In this document: positions 15,656-24,474 of the stretch, piece after piece
Numbering within the stretch: the first letter of the stretch is position 1
How the letters are laid out: each line of letters begins with the position of its first letter
From: Syntrophomonadaceae bacterium
Lineage (GTDB): Bacteria; Bacillota; Syntrophomonadia; Syntrophomonadales; Syntrophothermaceae
Length of the DNA: 38,820 bases
NCBI GenBank assembly: GCA_012719535.1
Contig: JAAYAC010000037.1
Location: forward strand, 1-38,820
Reading direction: 5' to 3'
Translations under genes and position numbers: made by a program
Notes under the pieces: model-generated
The model's input: the letters and a program-made list of their open reading frames with translations, nothing else
Database searches by the model: none
What the model was told of the DNA's origin: nothing

Positions 15656-16023
15656 TTTCTCACCGCCCGTTACGCCACTCTTACCTCTGGGGATCTGAAC
15701 ATCTGGAGTTGGTTTTTCCTTTTAATGGTTAATAATGCCATCATTATTCTAACATAATAGTTCGGTTTTTTGTTGCGACCATTGTCACTGATCGCAGTCG
15801 GCCATACGTCACTACATTTGGTGACTAACTTATAAGGCCCGATACCAACAAGCCCGATGGTTACTGCAGACGCGTGTATCCTGTTCCTATCAGTCTGCCA
15901 GAGTTACCAGCGTGGTATTCCCTTCTCCCCTTCCCATTGATAAACGTACCACAACCCACCAGAGAATGTTGCCACAATTTGTCAGAAGCCACAACTCTGG
16001 TCTGATGATAGGACCACCTCGTT
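15656..16023. other. Intergenic region between two kinases; no gene seen
   Basis: 368 bases with AT-rich stretches near 15720-15770 that probably hold the promoter of the kinase starting at 15655. A short minus-strand frame here has no recognisable content. A GAGAAGGG octamer on the minus strand (15920-15927) matches the B. subtilis SpoIIIE recognition sequence, pointing toward dif. Confidence 0.4.
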
Positions 16024-17970
16024 TCAGCCAGTTAATACAACGCGGCCCGGAGTTTGGCTGAAGCGGACAAAGAACGTAGTGCCGCACGGGCCGGTTTCCA
16101 CGTCGATTGTCGCTCCGTGACGGGCTGCGATACCATAGCAGACAGGTAGCCCCAGCCCGGTACCATTTTCCTTGGTGGTTACAAAAGGAGTACCAAGCTT
16201 CTCGAGCACACCCAGCGCTATGCCGCTACCTTCGTCATGAACCGCCAGGACAATGTCTTCATCCTCTATGAACGTCCTGATAAGCAGCGTTCCCCCCGCA
16301 GACATTGCCTCCAGGCCGTTATGGGCCAGGTTAAGTATCAGGTGGCGAATCTCTTTCTCATCCAGGAAGAGGTCGGGAACCTCGCCTGTTTCCAATTCCA
16401 CATGCTTGTCCTGGGCGGTTGCACCGGCCTGAATCAGCGGTAAGATACTGTTGACAATCGAGTTGAGGTTCCTGGCTTCGACGTCAATTACCTTGTTCCT
16501 GGCCAGGAAAAGAAACTCAGCAATGATGGCGTTGGCTCTATCCAGTTCTTCGATCATGATATCGAAGAATTCCTTCGTTTCGTTGTTTTCCTTGGCTTCC
16601 TTCAATAACTGCAGAAACCCGCGCACGGTGGTCATCGGGTTTCTTATTTCGTGCCCGATGCTGGCTGCCATTTCTCCCACCAGGTTCAAACGTTCTAGAC
16701 GTACCATTTCCTTTTCCATCCGTTTGCGCTTGGTGATATCGTTCAATATGCAGAGCATATAAGGCTCATCCCCGATGTCGATCATCTGTACCGACAACAG
16801 GCCGACACGCATGTCACCGGATTTCGTGCAAAAGCTGACTTCATGGTCGATCAGACCGTTGTTGTCGATAATGCTCTGCCGGATGCCGTGGGCATTCTCT
16901 GACCCCGCCCAGAAGTTAAGCTCCCCCATGGTCTTGCCCAGAGCCTCTTGACGCTCGTACCCGGTGACGCGGCAGAAACTGTGGTTGGCGTCAATCAACT
17001 TCCCGTCCTGGAGAGAAGCTATGAACATCATCACCGGACTGTGGTTGAAAGCCTTCGCAAACCGTTCCTCCGACAAGGAAAGTGCCTTCTGGGCTCGCCT
17101 GCAATCGGTGACATCCTTGGCAATGCTCAGCAGGTGCGGTATTCCGCCCACGTCGATGACTTCCGCGCCCATGAGCATGGTGCGGATCTCGCCTGACTTT
17201 AACCGAAGGTCTACCTCCCAGTTGCGTACCATCCCCTCTTTCCGCAAAAGCCGGACGAGGCGCTCGCGATCCCCGGGAGTCCCCCAAATGTTCAAATGAG
17301 TGGAAGAACGACCTATGACCTCTCGCCGGTCGTATCCCATCGTGCGCAGGAAGCTGTCGTTTACCTCCACGTATCGCCCGTCCTCTAGGGTGCTGACGGT
17401 GACCAGATGCGGGGAGGAGTAAAAAGATCGGGGAAACTTTTGTTCCGACCAGTACGGGACCATTGCCGCTTGCCCGCGCTCCGTAATGTCCACAGAAAAT
17501 GTCAACACCAGCTCGCCGCCCTTAACGTTAGGGAAAGGACAACTGTAAGACTGATATACACGCCCATCACCAGCTGTCCACTCCCACTGCAGGCTGGTGC
17601 CGTTGCCGCGTACCTGCAAGATGGGACATACCTCGCACGGCTCCAAGCGGCCCCGCAGCACCCGGTAACAGGGATCTGCCATCGGGGCGCCGAAGCGTTC
17701 CCGGAAAAAGAAGTTGGCGTACGGAATGGAGTAATCGGAGGCCTGCAGGTACACCAGGGCCGGAAGCCGGTCAAAAACCGCCCAAAAGCGTCTTCTCTCT
17801 GCCTTGAGCACCTCTTCGGTTTCCAAACGCCTGCTCATCTCTAAGGCTAATTGCTGCTTGGTCCGGTTAAGTTCCTCAGTGCGTAACTTGACAAGCTCCT
17901 CGAGGTGTTCGTAAGTTATAGGACCGGCCACAGCCGGCTCAGGTTCATCTAATGTCGGTTGTTTGTTCAT
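16024..17970 (-). CDS. PAS sensor histidine kinase (orphan) with Cys-bearing PAS
   Basis: A 648-residue cytosolic kinase. The order is: coiled coil (about 20-60), a Cys-bearing PAS (62-172) with C101, C112 and C115 in DPCYRV and EPCEVC, PAS (about 178-295), PAS (about 298-420), HisKA with H440 in ASIGHEIRNP, and HATPase (NLAHNGLEAM, DEGSGI, GTGLGLPVCYG). ATG 17970 has GGAGGTG upstream. The coiled coil plus Cys-PAS plus PAS plus kinase core parallels residues 432-940 of the PocR kinase, so the two arose by duplication. No response regulator is nearby. Confidence 0.9.
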   Translation of the reverse strand: MNKQPTLDEPEPAVAGPITYEHLEELVKLRTEELNRTKQQLALEMSRRLETEEVLKAERRRFWAVFDRLPALVYLQASDYSIPYANFFFRERFGAPMADPCYRVLRGRLEPCEVCPILQVRGNGTSLQWEWTAGDGRVYQSYSCPFPNVKGGELVLTFSVDITERGQAAMVPYWSEQKFPRSFYSSPHLVTVSTLEDGRYVEVNDSFLRTMGYDRREVIGRSSTHLNIWGTPGDRERLVRLLRKEGMVRNWEVDLRLKSGEIRTMLMGAEVIDVGGIPHLLSIAKDVTDCRRAQKALSLSEERFAKAFNHSPVMMFIASLQDGKLIDANHSFCRVTGYERQEALGKTMGELNFWAGSENAHGIRQSIIDNNGLIDHEVSFCTKSGDMRVGLLSVQMIDIGDEPYMLCILNDITKRKRMEKEMVRLERLNLVGEMAASIGHEIRNPMTTVRGFLQLLKEAKENNETKEFFDIMIEELDRANAIIAEFLFLARNKVIDVEARNLNSIVNSILPLIQAGATAQDKHVELETGEVPDLFLDEKEIRHLILNLAHNGLEAMSAGGTLLIRTFIEDEDIVLAVHDEGSGIALGVLEKLGTPFVTTKENGTGLGLPVCYGIAARHGATIDVETGPCGTTFFVRFSQTPGRVVLTG

Positions 17971-18242
17971 TACCCGGTTTTCACCTCCGCATGGTGACCT
18001 TACTGATCAACAAGATTACTTTACCATATTGCAGCCCAAGAAAATTGTCAATTCATGTCACCGGATGTTTTTGATGTCCAAACCGGCACAGCCCGGAATA
18101 ATACCTCGACCATTCTTTTTTCTCTCTTACTCTTGATGATATACTCTTGGTAATAGTGATAAGCGACTGCCACGTCAAATTCCCCGGGAGCTTGCTTCCC
18201 GCCAGATTAAGATTAATGAGTGTTTTCACGAGGAGGCTATTG

Positions 18243-19136
18243 ATGCAGGAGACTGATCGTATCGTAAGGGCGATGAACGAGGAAAAGAATGTCAGGCTAC
18301 TCCTGGCGCGCACCACACGCTTGGTCGAGGAGGCCCGCCGCCGCCATCATACCACGCCCACGGCAACCGCGGCTCTAGGCAGGGTTTTAACCGCAGCGGT
18401 GATGATAGGCGCAGACATCAAAGGCGCGGAGACTGTCACCCTCCGGGTCAACGGTGGGGGTCCCCTGGGAACCCTTTTGGCAGTAGCCTGCGGTGATGGT
18501 ACTGTCAGGGGATACGTAGCCGAACCTGCGGTTGACGTGCCGGAGAAATGGCCAGGCAAGCTGGATGTGGGCAGCGCAGTCGGCAGCAACGGTCACCTTG
18601 AAGTGATAAAGGACCTGGGACTGAAGAATCCGTTTGCCGGAACAGTTCCCCTGGTTTCAGGGGAAATTGCTGAAGACCTCGCCTACTATTTCACCCTTTC
18701 CGAACAGATTCCATCCCTGGTGGCCCTGGGGGTCTATGTAGAACGTGACCATTCCGTGGGAGTTGCAGGCGGGCTCATCATACAGGCCATGCCCGGAGCC
18801 AACGATGAGGTACTGAGGCTTATCGAAGACCGGGTACAGCACCTGGGGCCCATTACCGGGCTGCTCAGACAGGAACAACTCGAAACCGTAGTGGATGTAG
18901 TATTACAGGGAATCGCCCATGAGGTAATCGATAGTAAACCCCTGGCTTTTCGCTGCCGGTGCAACCGGGAACGGGTTACCTCAATCATAGCCGCCCTGAG
19001 CGATGAAGATATCCACCAAGCTTTAAAGACGCGCGGTAAGCTGGAGGTTACCTGCAACTTCTGCAACGAAGCCTACGACTTTACTGCGGAAGATGTGGCA
19101 AGAATAAGGGCTGGTACAGGAACGGTGGGCAGTTGA
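18243..19136 (+). CDS. hslO: Hsp33 redox-regulated chaperonin
   Basis: A 297-residue protein from ATG 18243 (GAGGAGG upstream); the frame opens further left but relatives start here with QETDRIVRAMNEEKNVR. The zinc redox switch is present as C238-x-C240 and C271-x2-C274. Oxidation of these Cys releases zinc and activates the holdase against unfolding proteins under oxidative stress. The core motifs LRVNGGGPLGTLLA and HLEVIKDLGLKNPF are typical. It is a stand-alone gene, divergent from the kinase at 16024. Confidence 0.95.
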   Translation: MQETDRIVRAMNEEKNVRLLLARTTRLVEEARRRHHTTPTATAALGRVLTAAVMIGADIKGAETVTLRVNGGGPLGTLLAVACGDGTVRGYVAEPAVDVPEKWPGKLDVGSAVGSNGHLEVIKDLGLKNPFAGTVPLVSGEIAEDLAYYFTLSEQIPSLVALGVYVERDHSVGVAGGLIIQAMPGANDEVLRLIEDRVQHLGPITGLLRQEQLETVVDVVLQGIAHEVIDSKPLAFRCRCNRERVTSIIAALSDEDIHQALKTRGKLEVTCNFCNEAYDFTAEDVARIRAGTGTVGS

Positions 19137-19206
19137 TGAGTCGCTTGCCGCGTTTTGACCACTGGCCGCAAATTACTTGCCGTACATGCAAACCCTGGAA
19201 TTTACG

Positions 19207-19212
19207 TATAAT
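19207..19212 (+). promoter_or_regulatory. Candidate -10 box for the 149-residue gene
   Basis: A consensus TATAAT lies about 55 bases before ATG 19267. No good -35 is visible at 16-18 bases upstream. Confidence 0.35.
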
Positions 19213-19266
19213 ATGCGTCCCTTGGGTAAGAATTTTATTACAAGTTTAAAAGTAAGGAGGGTAAAA

Positions 19267-19716
19267 ATGAATCCAGCTGTAGGACAGGTCTGGACAATTG
19301 GACAGGGAACGATTGACAAGATAAAGGAGGAAACCGGACTCAACGTCGGCAAAGAAGTGGTGATTACGGGAGTGAGCGACGGTCAGTTCGAAGTGAAAGA
19401 CGTTGCCTCGGGAACCGCTTTTACCGTCTCCCGCCGGCAGTTGGGTAAACAGATGGAAAGCCAACCGGCCCCGGGTACGACCCCTGGCGTTGAACCTGCT
19501 CGGGAGTTCTCTACCAACATCAACCCGGCTGCCTTCAAGCCGGTACCTGGAAATATTCAGGCTTCCCGGGTATCGGTCACCAGGGGCCAGGCAACATTTC
19601 CCGGGCGCGAACCGGTTGCAGTGTACGCGGTTGAATACGGGGGTCAGGAGGGTGAATGGCGCCAGGTTTTCCTGGATAAGCGCGAACTGTTCAAAACTCT
19701 TGATACGTTAATTTAA
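19267..19716 (+). CDS. Conserved-looking hypothetical protein, 149 residues
   Basis: The ATG at 19267 follows AAGGAGGG at ideal spacing. The N-terminal 60 residues look like a small beta domain (VGQVWTIGQGTIDKIKEET, then VVITGVSDGQFEVKD). A Pro/Gly-rich linker spans about 61-85. The C-terminal part (ASRVSVTRGQATFPGREPVA, EWRQVFLDKREL) looks like a second small beta domain. There is no signal peptide, membrane segment or Cys. I recognise no family. It is a single-gene unit with a terminator. Confidence 0.7.
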   Translation: MNPAVGQVWTIGQGTIDKIKEETGLNVGKEVVITGVSDGQFEVKDVASGTAFTVSRRQLGKQMESQPAPGTTPGVEPAREFSTNINPAAFKPVPGNIQASRVSVTRGQATFPGREPVAVYAVEYGGQEGEWRQVFLDKRELFKTLDTLI

Positions 19717-19750
19717 AAAAACATTCTTGAATAGAGGTAACCGTTTTCCT

Positions 19751-19782
19751 GGGGGAGCCTAAAGAAGGTTCCTCCTTGCTTT
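19751..19782 (+). terminator. Rho-independent terminator after the 149-residue gene
   Basis: GGGGGAGCC (19751-19759) pairs with GGTTCCTCC (19767-19775) with two G-T pairs, followed by TTGCTTT. Confidence 0.6.
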
Positions 19783-19864
19783 ATATACCACCCTCGCAGG
19801 AAATACCCTTACGTTGGAGAATACTTGTGATTAGTAAAGCTAGCGCGGTTGGGAGGGAACTGAA

Positions 19865-20587
19865 GTGCCTGCACGGGGTGATGCAACGCCGACCGGGAAA
19901 ATTGAACAGGACTACCTGTACGATAAAACCGTAGTATGTCCTGTCTGTAACAGTAAAATAACCGTAAAAGTAGTTAAGGCAAGCAGGCTGAGAATCATTC
20001 ATCGCGATACGGACTCAATGGCGGTTTACAAGGATATAAATCCTCTGTTGTATGACGTGTGGCTGTGCAACCATTGTGGCTATGCCAACCTGCAGACACT
20101 TTTTCACAAACCACTGTCCAAGAGTCAAATTCAACTGATCAAAACCAACATTACGGCAAGATGGAAGCCAAGAGATTACCCGCAATCCGTTTACAGCGAG
20201 GCCATCGCCCTGGAAAGGTTCAAGCTGGCCATTTACAACGCTACGGTGAGGCATGCGGCCAGCAGTGAAATTGCCATGCTGTGCCTGAAGACGGCCTGGA
20301 TTTACCGGATGATGAAAGACGAAACCAACGAGGTGAAGTACCTGACCTGGGCCTGCCAGGAATTTGAAAAGGCCTATGAAACGGAGGATACTCCCGCGTT
20401 TGGAATGGATGCTACCACCCAGATGTATCTTATGGGAGAGTTGTGTAGAAGAACAGGCAACTATGCCAGAGCGTTGCGCTGGCTGGGTGAGGTGATAACC
20501 TCCCCCAGCGCAAAACAGACTTTGAAGGACAAAGCTAGGGACCAGAAGGACTTGGTATTGGAGATGATGAAAAAGGAAACAACCTAA
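19865..20587 (+). CDS. DUF2225 zinc-ribbon protein
   Basis: A 240-residue protein starting with GTG 19865 behind GGGAGGG. Two CxxC pairs, CPVC (25-28) and CNHC (68-71), are expected to hold zinc. The remainder is helical and TPR-like (YSEAIALERFKLAIYNATV, then CLKTAWIYRMM and YARALRWLGEVI). The DUF2225 family is widespread in clostridia and of unknown function. It is followed by a long hairpin before the convergent PBP gene. Confidence 0.85.
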   Translation: MPARGDATPTGKIEQDYLYDKTVVCPVCNSKITVKVVKASRLRIIHRDTDSMAVYKDINPLLYDVWLCNHCGYANLQTLFHKPLSKSQIQLIKTNITARWKPRDYPQSVYSEAIALERFKLAIYNATVRHAASSEIAMLCLKTAWIYRMMKDETNEVKYLTWACQEFEKAYETEDTPAFGMDATTQMYLMGELCRRTGNYARALRWLGEVITSPSAKQTLKDKARDQKDLVLEMMKKETT

Positions 20588-20622
20588 CCTGCCAGGCCGG
20601 AGAAACAAACAGTTGGACCACA

Positions 20623-20661
20623 GGCCCGTGGCGGGCAGTGGGGACTCCCGCGCCACGGGCC
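20623..20661. terminator. Bidirectional hairpin between DUF2225 and PBP genes
   Basis: GGCCCGTGGCG (20623-20633) pairs with CGCCACGGGCC (20651-20661), an 11-bp GC-rich stem between convergent genes. No T-run follows. Confidence 0.5.
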
Positions 20662-20664
20662 AGA

Positions 20665-22785
20665 TTAATTCGGCAAGGCCTGCCATCCATCCGGCCTGAG
20701 GGGGCTCGGAGCAACTGGCTGGCCGGTGGGAACCTCCACGGGAAGAGGGTTGGCCGGAGAGCCGGTACCGGCCGGCGACTGGCCAGCACCAGGGCCGGGC
20801 GACTGCTCAGCCGGCCCTTCGGGAGGCGTCCCAGGCGTCATCCCCGGTTCCCCGGGGAGGGTTTCACCCGGGGCGGGTTGCGGATCCTGTCCCGGTGTGG
20901 TGGGTGTTGCCGGCGTCTGCGGTGATTCGGTTTCCCCGGGCACCTCTTGGGCGTCAGGCTGCCCGCCAGCTGTTATGGCATCCGCCCCGCCTCTCAACAA
21001 ACCTTTATCCAGCAGCGCATTCATATAGTCACGCCAGATAGGCGCACAGCGCGTCCCGCCGTACGTAGCCACTCCTCGAATCACATCGTTATTGCTGTTG
21101 CCGAGCCACACCGCCGTGGAAAGTTCCCCGGTGTAGCCGACAAACCACAGGTCCCGACTCTGGCTGGTCGTACCGGTTTTACCCGCCGCAGGGACCCAGA
21201 TACGGGCTGCGGTCCCGGTGCCGTAGCGGACGACATCCCGCAGAATCGACGTCATTTCGCGGGCAACGGAGCGACTAATTACCTGCCGAGTAGTTACCGT
21301 GTGCTCGTATAACACTGTGCCGTCCGAGTCCTCGACTTTTTCGATGGCATAAGGTTCCGCCCAGGTGCCCTCGTTGGCAAATACCGCGTAGGCGGCCGCC
21401 ATTTCCAGGGGAGAAATTCCCTTTTCCATCCCGCCGAGCGCAAGAGCCAGGTGGACATCCCCGGGTTTTACCGTGCTCACCCCGAACTGTTTGAGATAAC
21501 GAATAGCCTCCTTTACACCCAGGTCATTTAGAACCTCGACCGCCGGTACATTATATGAAAAGGCCAGGGCGTTCCTGACACTGGCTTCGGCCGGGCCGCT
21601 CTTTGCGTTGCGGGGTCGATAGCCGTTGAAGTCGCGGGGACGGTTGTTGAGCATAGTACTGTCGTTCACCAGGCCTTTGTCCATAGCCGCCGCGTAAATC
21701 AAGGGCTTTATTGCGGATCCCGGTTGCCTGGGCTTGACCGCCATGTTAATCTGGTTGCGCTGGAAATCGGCCCCACCTACCATGGCTTTTATCGCCCCGG
21801 TGCCCGGCTCAACCGATACCAGTGCACCATCGCGCGCGGTAATACCCAGGGGCCCAAGCCGCCGCACGTGCGATTCCAGGGTACGTTCCGCCGTATCCTG
21901 CATTCTCGAATCCACAGTAGTATAGACCTTGAGTCCCCCCCGGTAAACGGCGTCGTCTCCGTACTCTTCTTTAAGCTTTTCCAGGATGTACAATGTAAAA
22001 TAAGGATGCTGGAGGCGTTTCCTATCCTGCGGCAGGACGTGTAGGTTTTCCGATAGCGCATCAGTCGCCTCTTCCTGTGATATAAGCCCCTCCCTGACCA
22101 TTACGTTCAGTACCACCGCCTGGCGCATCTTCAAGGCCTCAGCATCATGGTCCGGAGAGTAGTATTCAGGGGCACTTATCATGGCCACCAGGCAGGAAAT
22201 CTCCCCGAGCGAAAGTTGGAAGACATCTTTGCCAAAATACTCCTGAGCAGCCGCTCCCATCCCGCATACTCCCCGGCCCATGTAGATTTCGTTGAGGTAC
22301 ATATTGAGTATGTCGTCTTTAGCATACTTCCTCTCCAACGCGGTGGCGATGATGATCTCCTTGGTCTTGCGCAGCATGCTTTTCTTGTTGGTCAGAAAAA
22401 GGGTGCGGGCTGTTTGTTGGGTAATGGTGCTGCCACCCTGTGCTTTCTCCCCCAGTTTCAGGTCGACCCACAGCGCCCGCAACATTCCCCGGGGATCTAT
22501 ACCGCTATGCTGGTAAAAGCGCCTGTCTTCAACGGCTACCACCGCCTGTCTCAACAGGTCAGGGAAAGCATCCTTATGGACGCGCTTATAGCCAAATTCG
22601 GTTAATACTTTTCCATCGCTGGTATAAATCGTGGTCTGGGCCGGGGCATGATAGTACCAGTCCGTCAGATTCAGGCTGTAGACTTCCGCCATTACCAGGG
22701 GTATTCCGGTCCCCACCAGAAAGAAAACGGCGAATACCACCGCCACTATTATAGCAGCTTTAAGCCATGCAAGTTTTCTCGCCAA
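20665..22785 (-). CDS. Class A penicillin-binding protein (PBP1A type)
   Basis: A 706-residue protein from TTG 22785 (GAGGTGG upstream). One N-terminal membrane anchor (about 9-33) precedes the GT51 transglycosylase domain, with catalytic E86 in VEDRRFYQH and GGSTITQQ (117-124). The transpeptidase domain has SAIK (357-360), SYN (410-412) and KTG (536-538). It polymerises and cross-links peptidoglycan outside the membrane. The last 100 residues are a Pro/Gly/Thr-rich, low-complexity tail (about 607-706), probably a flexible wall-spanning segment. A TATAAT box lies about 55 bases upstream. Confidence 0.95.
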   Translation of the reverse strand: MARKLAWLKAAIIVAVVFAVFFLVGTGIPLVMAEVYSLNLTDWYYHAPAQTTIYTSDGKVLTEFGYKRVHKDAFPDLLRQAVVAVEDRRFYQHSGIDPRGMLRALWVDLKLGEKAQGGSTITQQTARTLFLTNKKSMLRKTKEIIIATALERKYAKDDILNMYLNEIYMGRGVCGMGAAAQEYFGKDVFQLSLGEISCLVAMISAPEYYSPDHDAEALKMRQAVVLNVMVREGLISQEEATDALSENLHVLPQDRKRLQHPYFTLYILEKLKEEYGDDAVYRGGLKVYTTVDSRMQDTAERTLESHVRRLGPLGITARDGALVSVEPGTGAIKAMVGGADFQRNQINMAVKPRQPGSAIKPLIYAAAMDKGLVNDSTMLNNRPRDFNGYRPRNAKSGPAEASVRNALAFSYNVPAVEVLNDLGVKEAIRYLKQFGVSTVKPGDVHLALALGGMEKGISPLEMAAAYAVFANEGTWAEPYAIEKVEDSDGTVLYEHTVTTRQVISRSVAREMTSILRDVVRYGTGTAARIWVPAAGKTGTTSQSRDLWFVGYTGELSTAVWLGNSNNDVIRGVATYGGTRCAPIWRDYMNALLDKGLLRGGADAITAGGQPDAQEVPGETESPQTPATPTTPGQDPQPAPGETLPGEPGMTPGTPPEGPAEQSPGPGAGQSPAGTGSPANPLPVEVPTGQPVAPSPLRPDGWQALPN

Positions 22786-22840
22786 GTGAAACCACCTCGT
22801 CCAAGCATTTAGTCTTCACAACTGTTCCGACCTTCAGTTA

Positions 22841-22846
22841 ATTATA
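22841..22846 (-). promoter_or_regulatory. Candidate -10 box for the PBP gene
   Basis: Minus-strand TATAAT lies about 55 bases before the TTG start at 22785. A -35 is not clear at normal spacing. Confidence 0.35.
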
Positions 22847-22962
22847 TAACAATGAATTAGGTGTAAGGATCAGGTTTTGCAGTGGGGAGACAGATGGTAT
22901 TTTGTGCAAACTGGATCTAGTATCCGATGACGTGAAGCGGGCACGGTATGACTGGTGTATTT

Positions 22963-23466
22963 TTAGAGCTTGGGAATCTTAATATTGCTCACCATGAGGT
23001 AGGAAAGCATGGGTAGGCTAATGAGGTAAAAAGGAGCGGGCAGGTAGATGGAAAGCAGGCTGAAAAGACCTACCAATCCACCGGCCAGGGTGATGGGAAC
23101 TCCTACAAAATAGGTGCCGATGTTTAAGACGTTAAACCTGGCCAGGCGAAAAGCACCACATAGAATAAAGATAACCGTAACCCCGGCACTGACCAGCTGG
23201 GCACAGGAAGGATCAAGTACCTGTGTATAGACTAAAACAGCTGGCGCTACTCCAAAAGACACCAGGTCCGCGAGGGAGTCCAGCTGCTTGCCCAGTTCCG
23301 ACTCTACGTTGAGGTGCCGGGCCACCCGGCCATCCATACGATCCAAGCACGCGGCCACAAGAATAAAAATGGCCGCTGCGGTAAACTCGCCGTGGATTAT
23401 ACCGAGCAAGGCAAGTACCCCGAAGGAGAGGTTAACCAGCGTAAAAGCATTAGGAATATACCCCAT
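22963..23466 (-). CDS. pssA: CDP-diacylglycerol-serine O-phosphatidyltransferase
   Basis: A 167-residue membrane protein with the CDP-alcohol phosphatidyltransferase motif D42-x2-D45-G46-x2-A49-R50-x8-G59-x3-D63-x3-D67. It makes phosphatidylserine from CDP-diacylglycerol and serine. About five or six membrane helices are visible. The start overlaps the end of psd by 17 bases, and psd supplies the next step, which supports serine rather than glycerol phosphate as acceptor. It ends well before the PBP gene. Confidence 0.92.
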   Translation of the reverse strand: MGYIPNAFTLVNLSFGVLALLGIIHGEFTAAAIFILVAACLDRMDGRVARHLNVESELGKQLDSLADLVSFGVAPAVLVYTQVLDPSCAQLVSAGVTVIFILCGAFRLARFNVLNIGTYFVGVPITLAGGLVGLFSLLSIYLPAPFYLISLPMLSYLMVSNIKIPKL

Positions 23467-24097
23467 CGTTTATCCTCCCGATTACGGTCTCCCCGCCCTT
23501 AACCTTGTCGCCTAACTTAACACTCAACACCACATTCCGGGGTAGGTATATCTCCGTGCAGGAACCGAATTTAATCAGGCCGAAGACTTCCCCGGTCCGG
23601 TAGCTGCTTCCCACCTTGGCCCGGCATACTATGCGGCGGGCAATCAGGCCAGTAATCTGTACTACCAGCAACTTTCCCCAATCCGTTCGTATACCTACCA
23701 GGTTACGGGAGTTAACCTGGGAGGCACTCCGGTGAAAGGCCGGAACAAATCTGCCGCTAACCCGGGAAATATACTCCACGGTTCCGTTGAAAGGGATACG
23801 GTTAATATGCACATTGAACAGGCTCAAGAAGATACTTACCTTGATAGCCTCATCGTGAAGGTAATTGTCTTCGTAGGTCTCGGCAATGTCAAGAACGACC
23901 CCGTCGGCGGGAGAGACTATAGCTCCTTCTGTATTGGGGATACAACGGTACGGATTGCGGAAAAAGAAGGCACAGAATAGCGCCAGGCTGAAAGGAACGG
24001 TAGAAAGGTACGGCCTCCAAGGGTAAAACGCCACCGCTAAAAGAAGCAAAAGCAGAATATAGGGCAAACCCTCCCTGGCAATACTGAACTTTTTCAA
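23450..24097 (-). CDS. psd: Phosphatidylserine decarboxylase proenzyme (short form)
   Basis: A 215-residue protein from TTG 24097 behind GGGAGGG. Two N-terminal membrane helices (about 11-46) are followed by FFRNPYR and SPADGVV, both family motifs, and LFNVHINRIP. The self-cleavage site that generates the pyruvoyl group is the GS of KFGSC (G178-S179). It converts phosphatidylserine to phosphatidylethanolamine at the membrane. The short length matches the archaeal/clostridial type rather than the E. coli enzyme. It is co-transcribed and translationally coupled with pssA. Confidence 0.93.
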   Translation of the reverse strand: MKKFSIAREGLPYILLLLLLAVAFYPWRPYLSTVPFSLALFCAFFFRNPYRCIPNTEGAIVSPADGVVLDIAETYEDNYLHDEAIKVSIFLSLFNVHINRIPFNGTVEYISRVSGRFVPAFHRSASQVNSRNLVGIRTDWGKLLVVQITGLIARRIVCRAKVGSSYRTGEVFGLIKFGSCTEIYLPRNVVLSVKLGDKVKGGETVIGRINDGVYS

Positions 24098-24214
24098 AGT
24101 TCACCCTCCCCATGCCCGTTACTTTCAATATTGTATCATCAACTCAAAGGATGGAAAACAATTTCTTTGCCGCCTGTATTTCGGGGGCAGGCCGCTCTCC
24201 TATTCGCTACGATT

Positions 24215-24415
24215 CTATTCTAATGATACGTCCACCTGACGAGCCAACCTCGGTTCGCTTTTGCTATGTTCCGGCTCCCCCCTGCGGCTTCCTTCCCACC
24301 CCACCGTTACCAGTGGCACCCTTGCCCTCGGGTTGTCTTCACGCTGGTTAGGCGACATGGGGTTTCTTTCAACCCACCGGCTTCAGCAAACATGCCGGGC
24401 AAACACGCAAAAGAA
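24215..24415 (-). other. Possible group II intron domain I remnant
   Basis: No gene fits 24098-24474. On the minus strand the DNA reads as a chain of short RNA-like motifs: GGTGGGTTGAAAGAAACC, GAAGACAACCCGAGGGCAAG, GGGTGCCACTGG and GAAGGAAGCCG. From memory these resemble domain I of bacterial group II introns. No reverse transcriptase, no domain V and no clear GUGYG 5' end are seen, so it would be a decayed fragment. Plus-strand frames through this segment give protein-like strings but lack a ribosome site. Confidence 0.3.
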
Positions 24416-24452
24416 AGACCCCCTTGTCAGGAGGCCCTTCTTTTTTGGTTGG
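24416..24452 (-). terminator. Terminator after the soluble MCP gene
   Basis: On the minus strand AAAAAGAAGGGCCTC pairs, with some G-U, with GGGGTCTTTCTTTT, ending in a T-rich tail. It begins about 25 bases beyond the MCP stop. Confidence 0.5.
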
Positions 24453-24474
24453 TATAGGGTCTGGGTTGTGCCCG

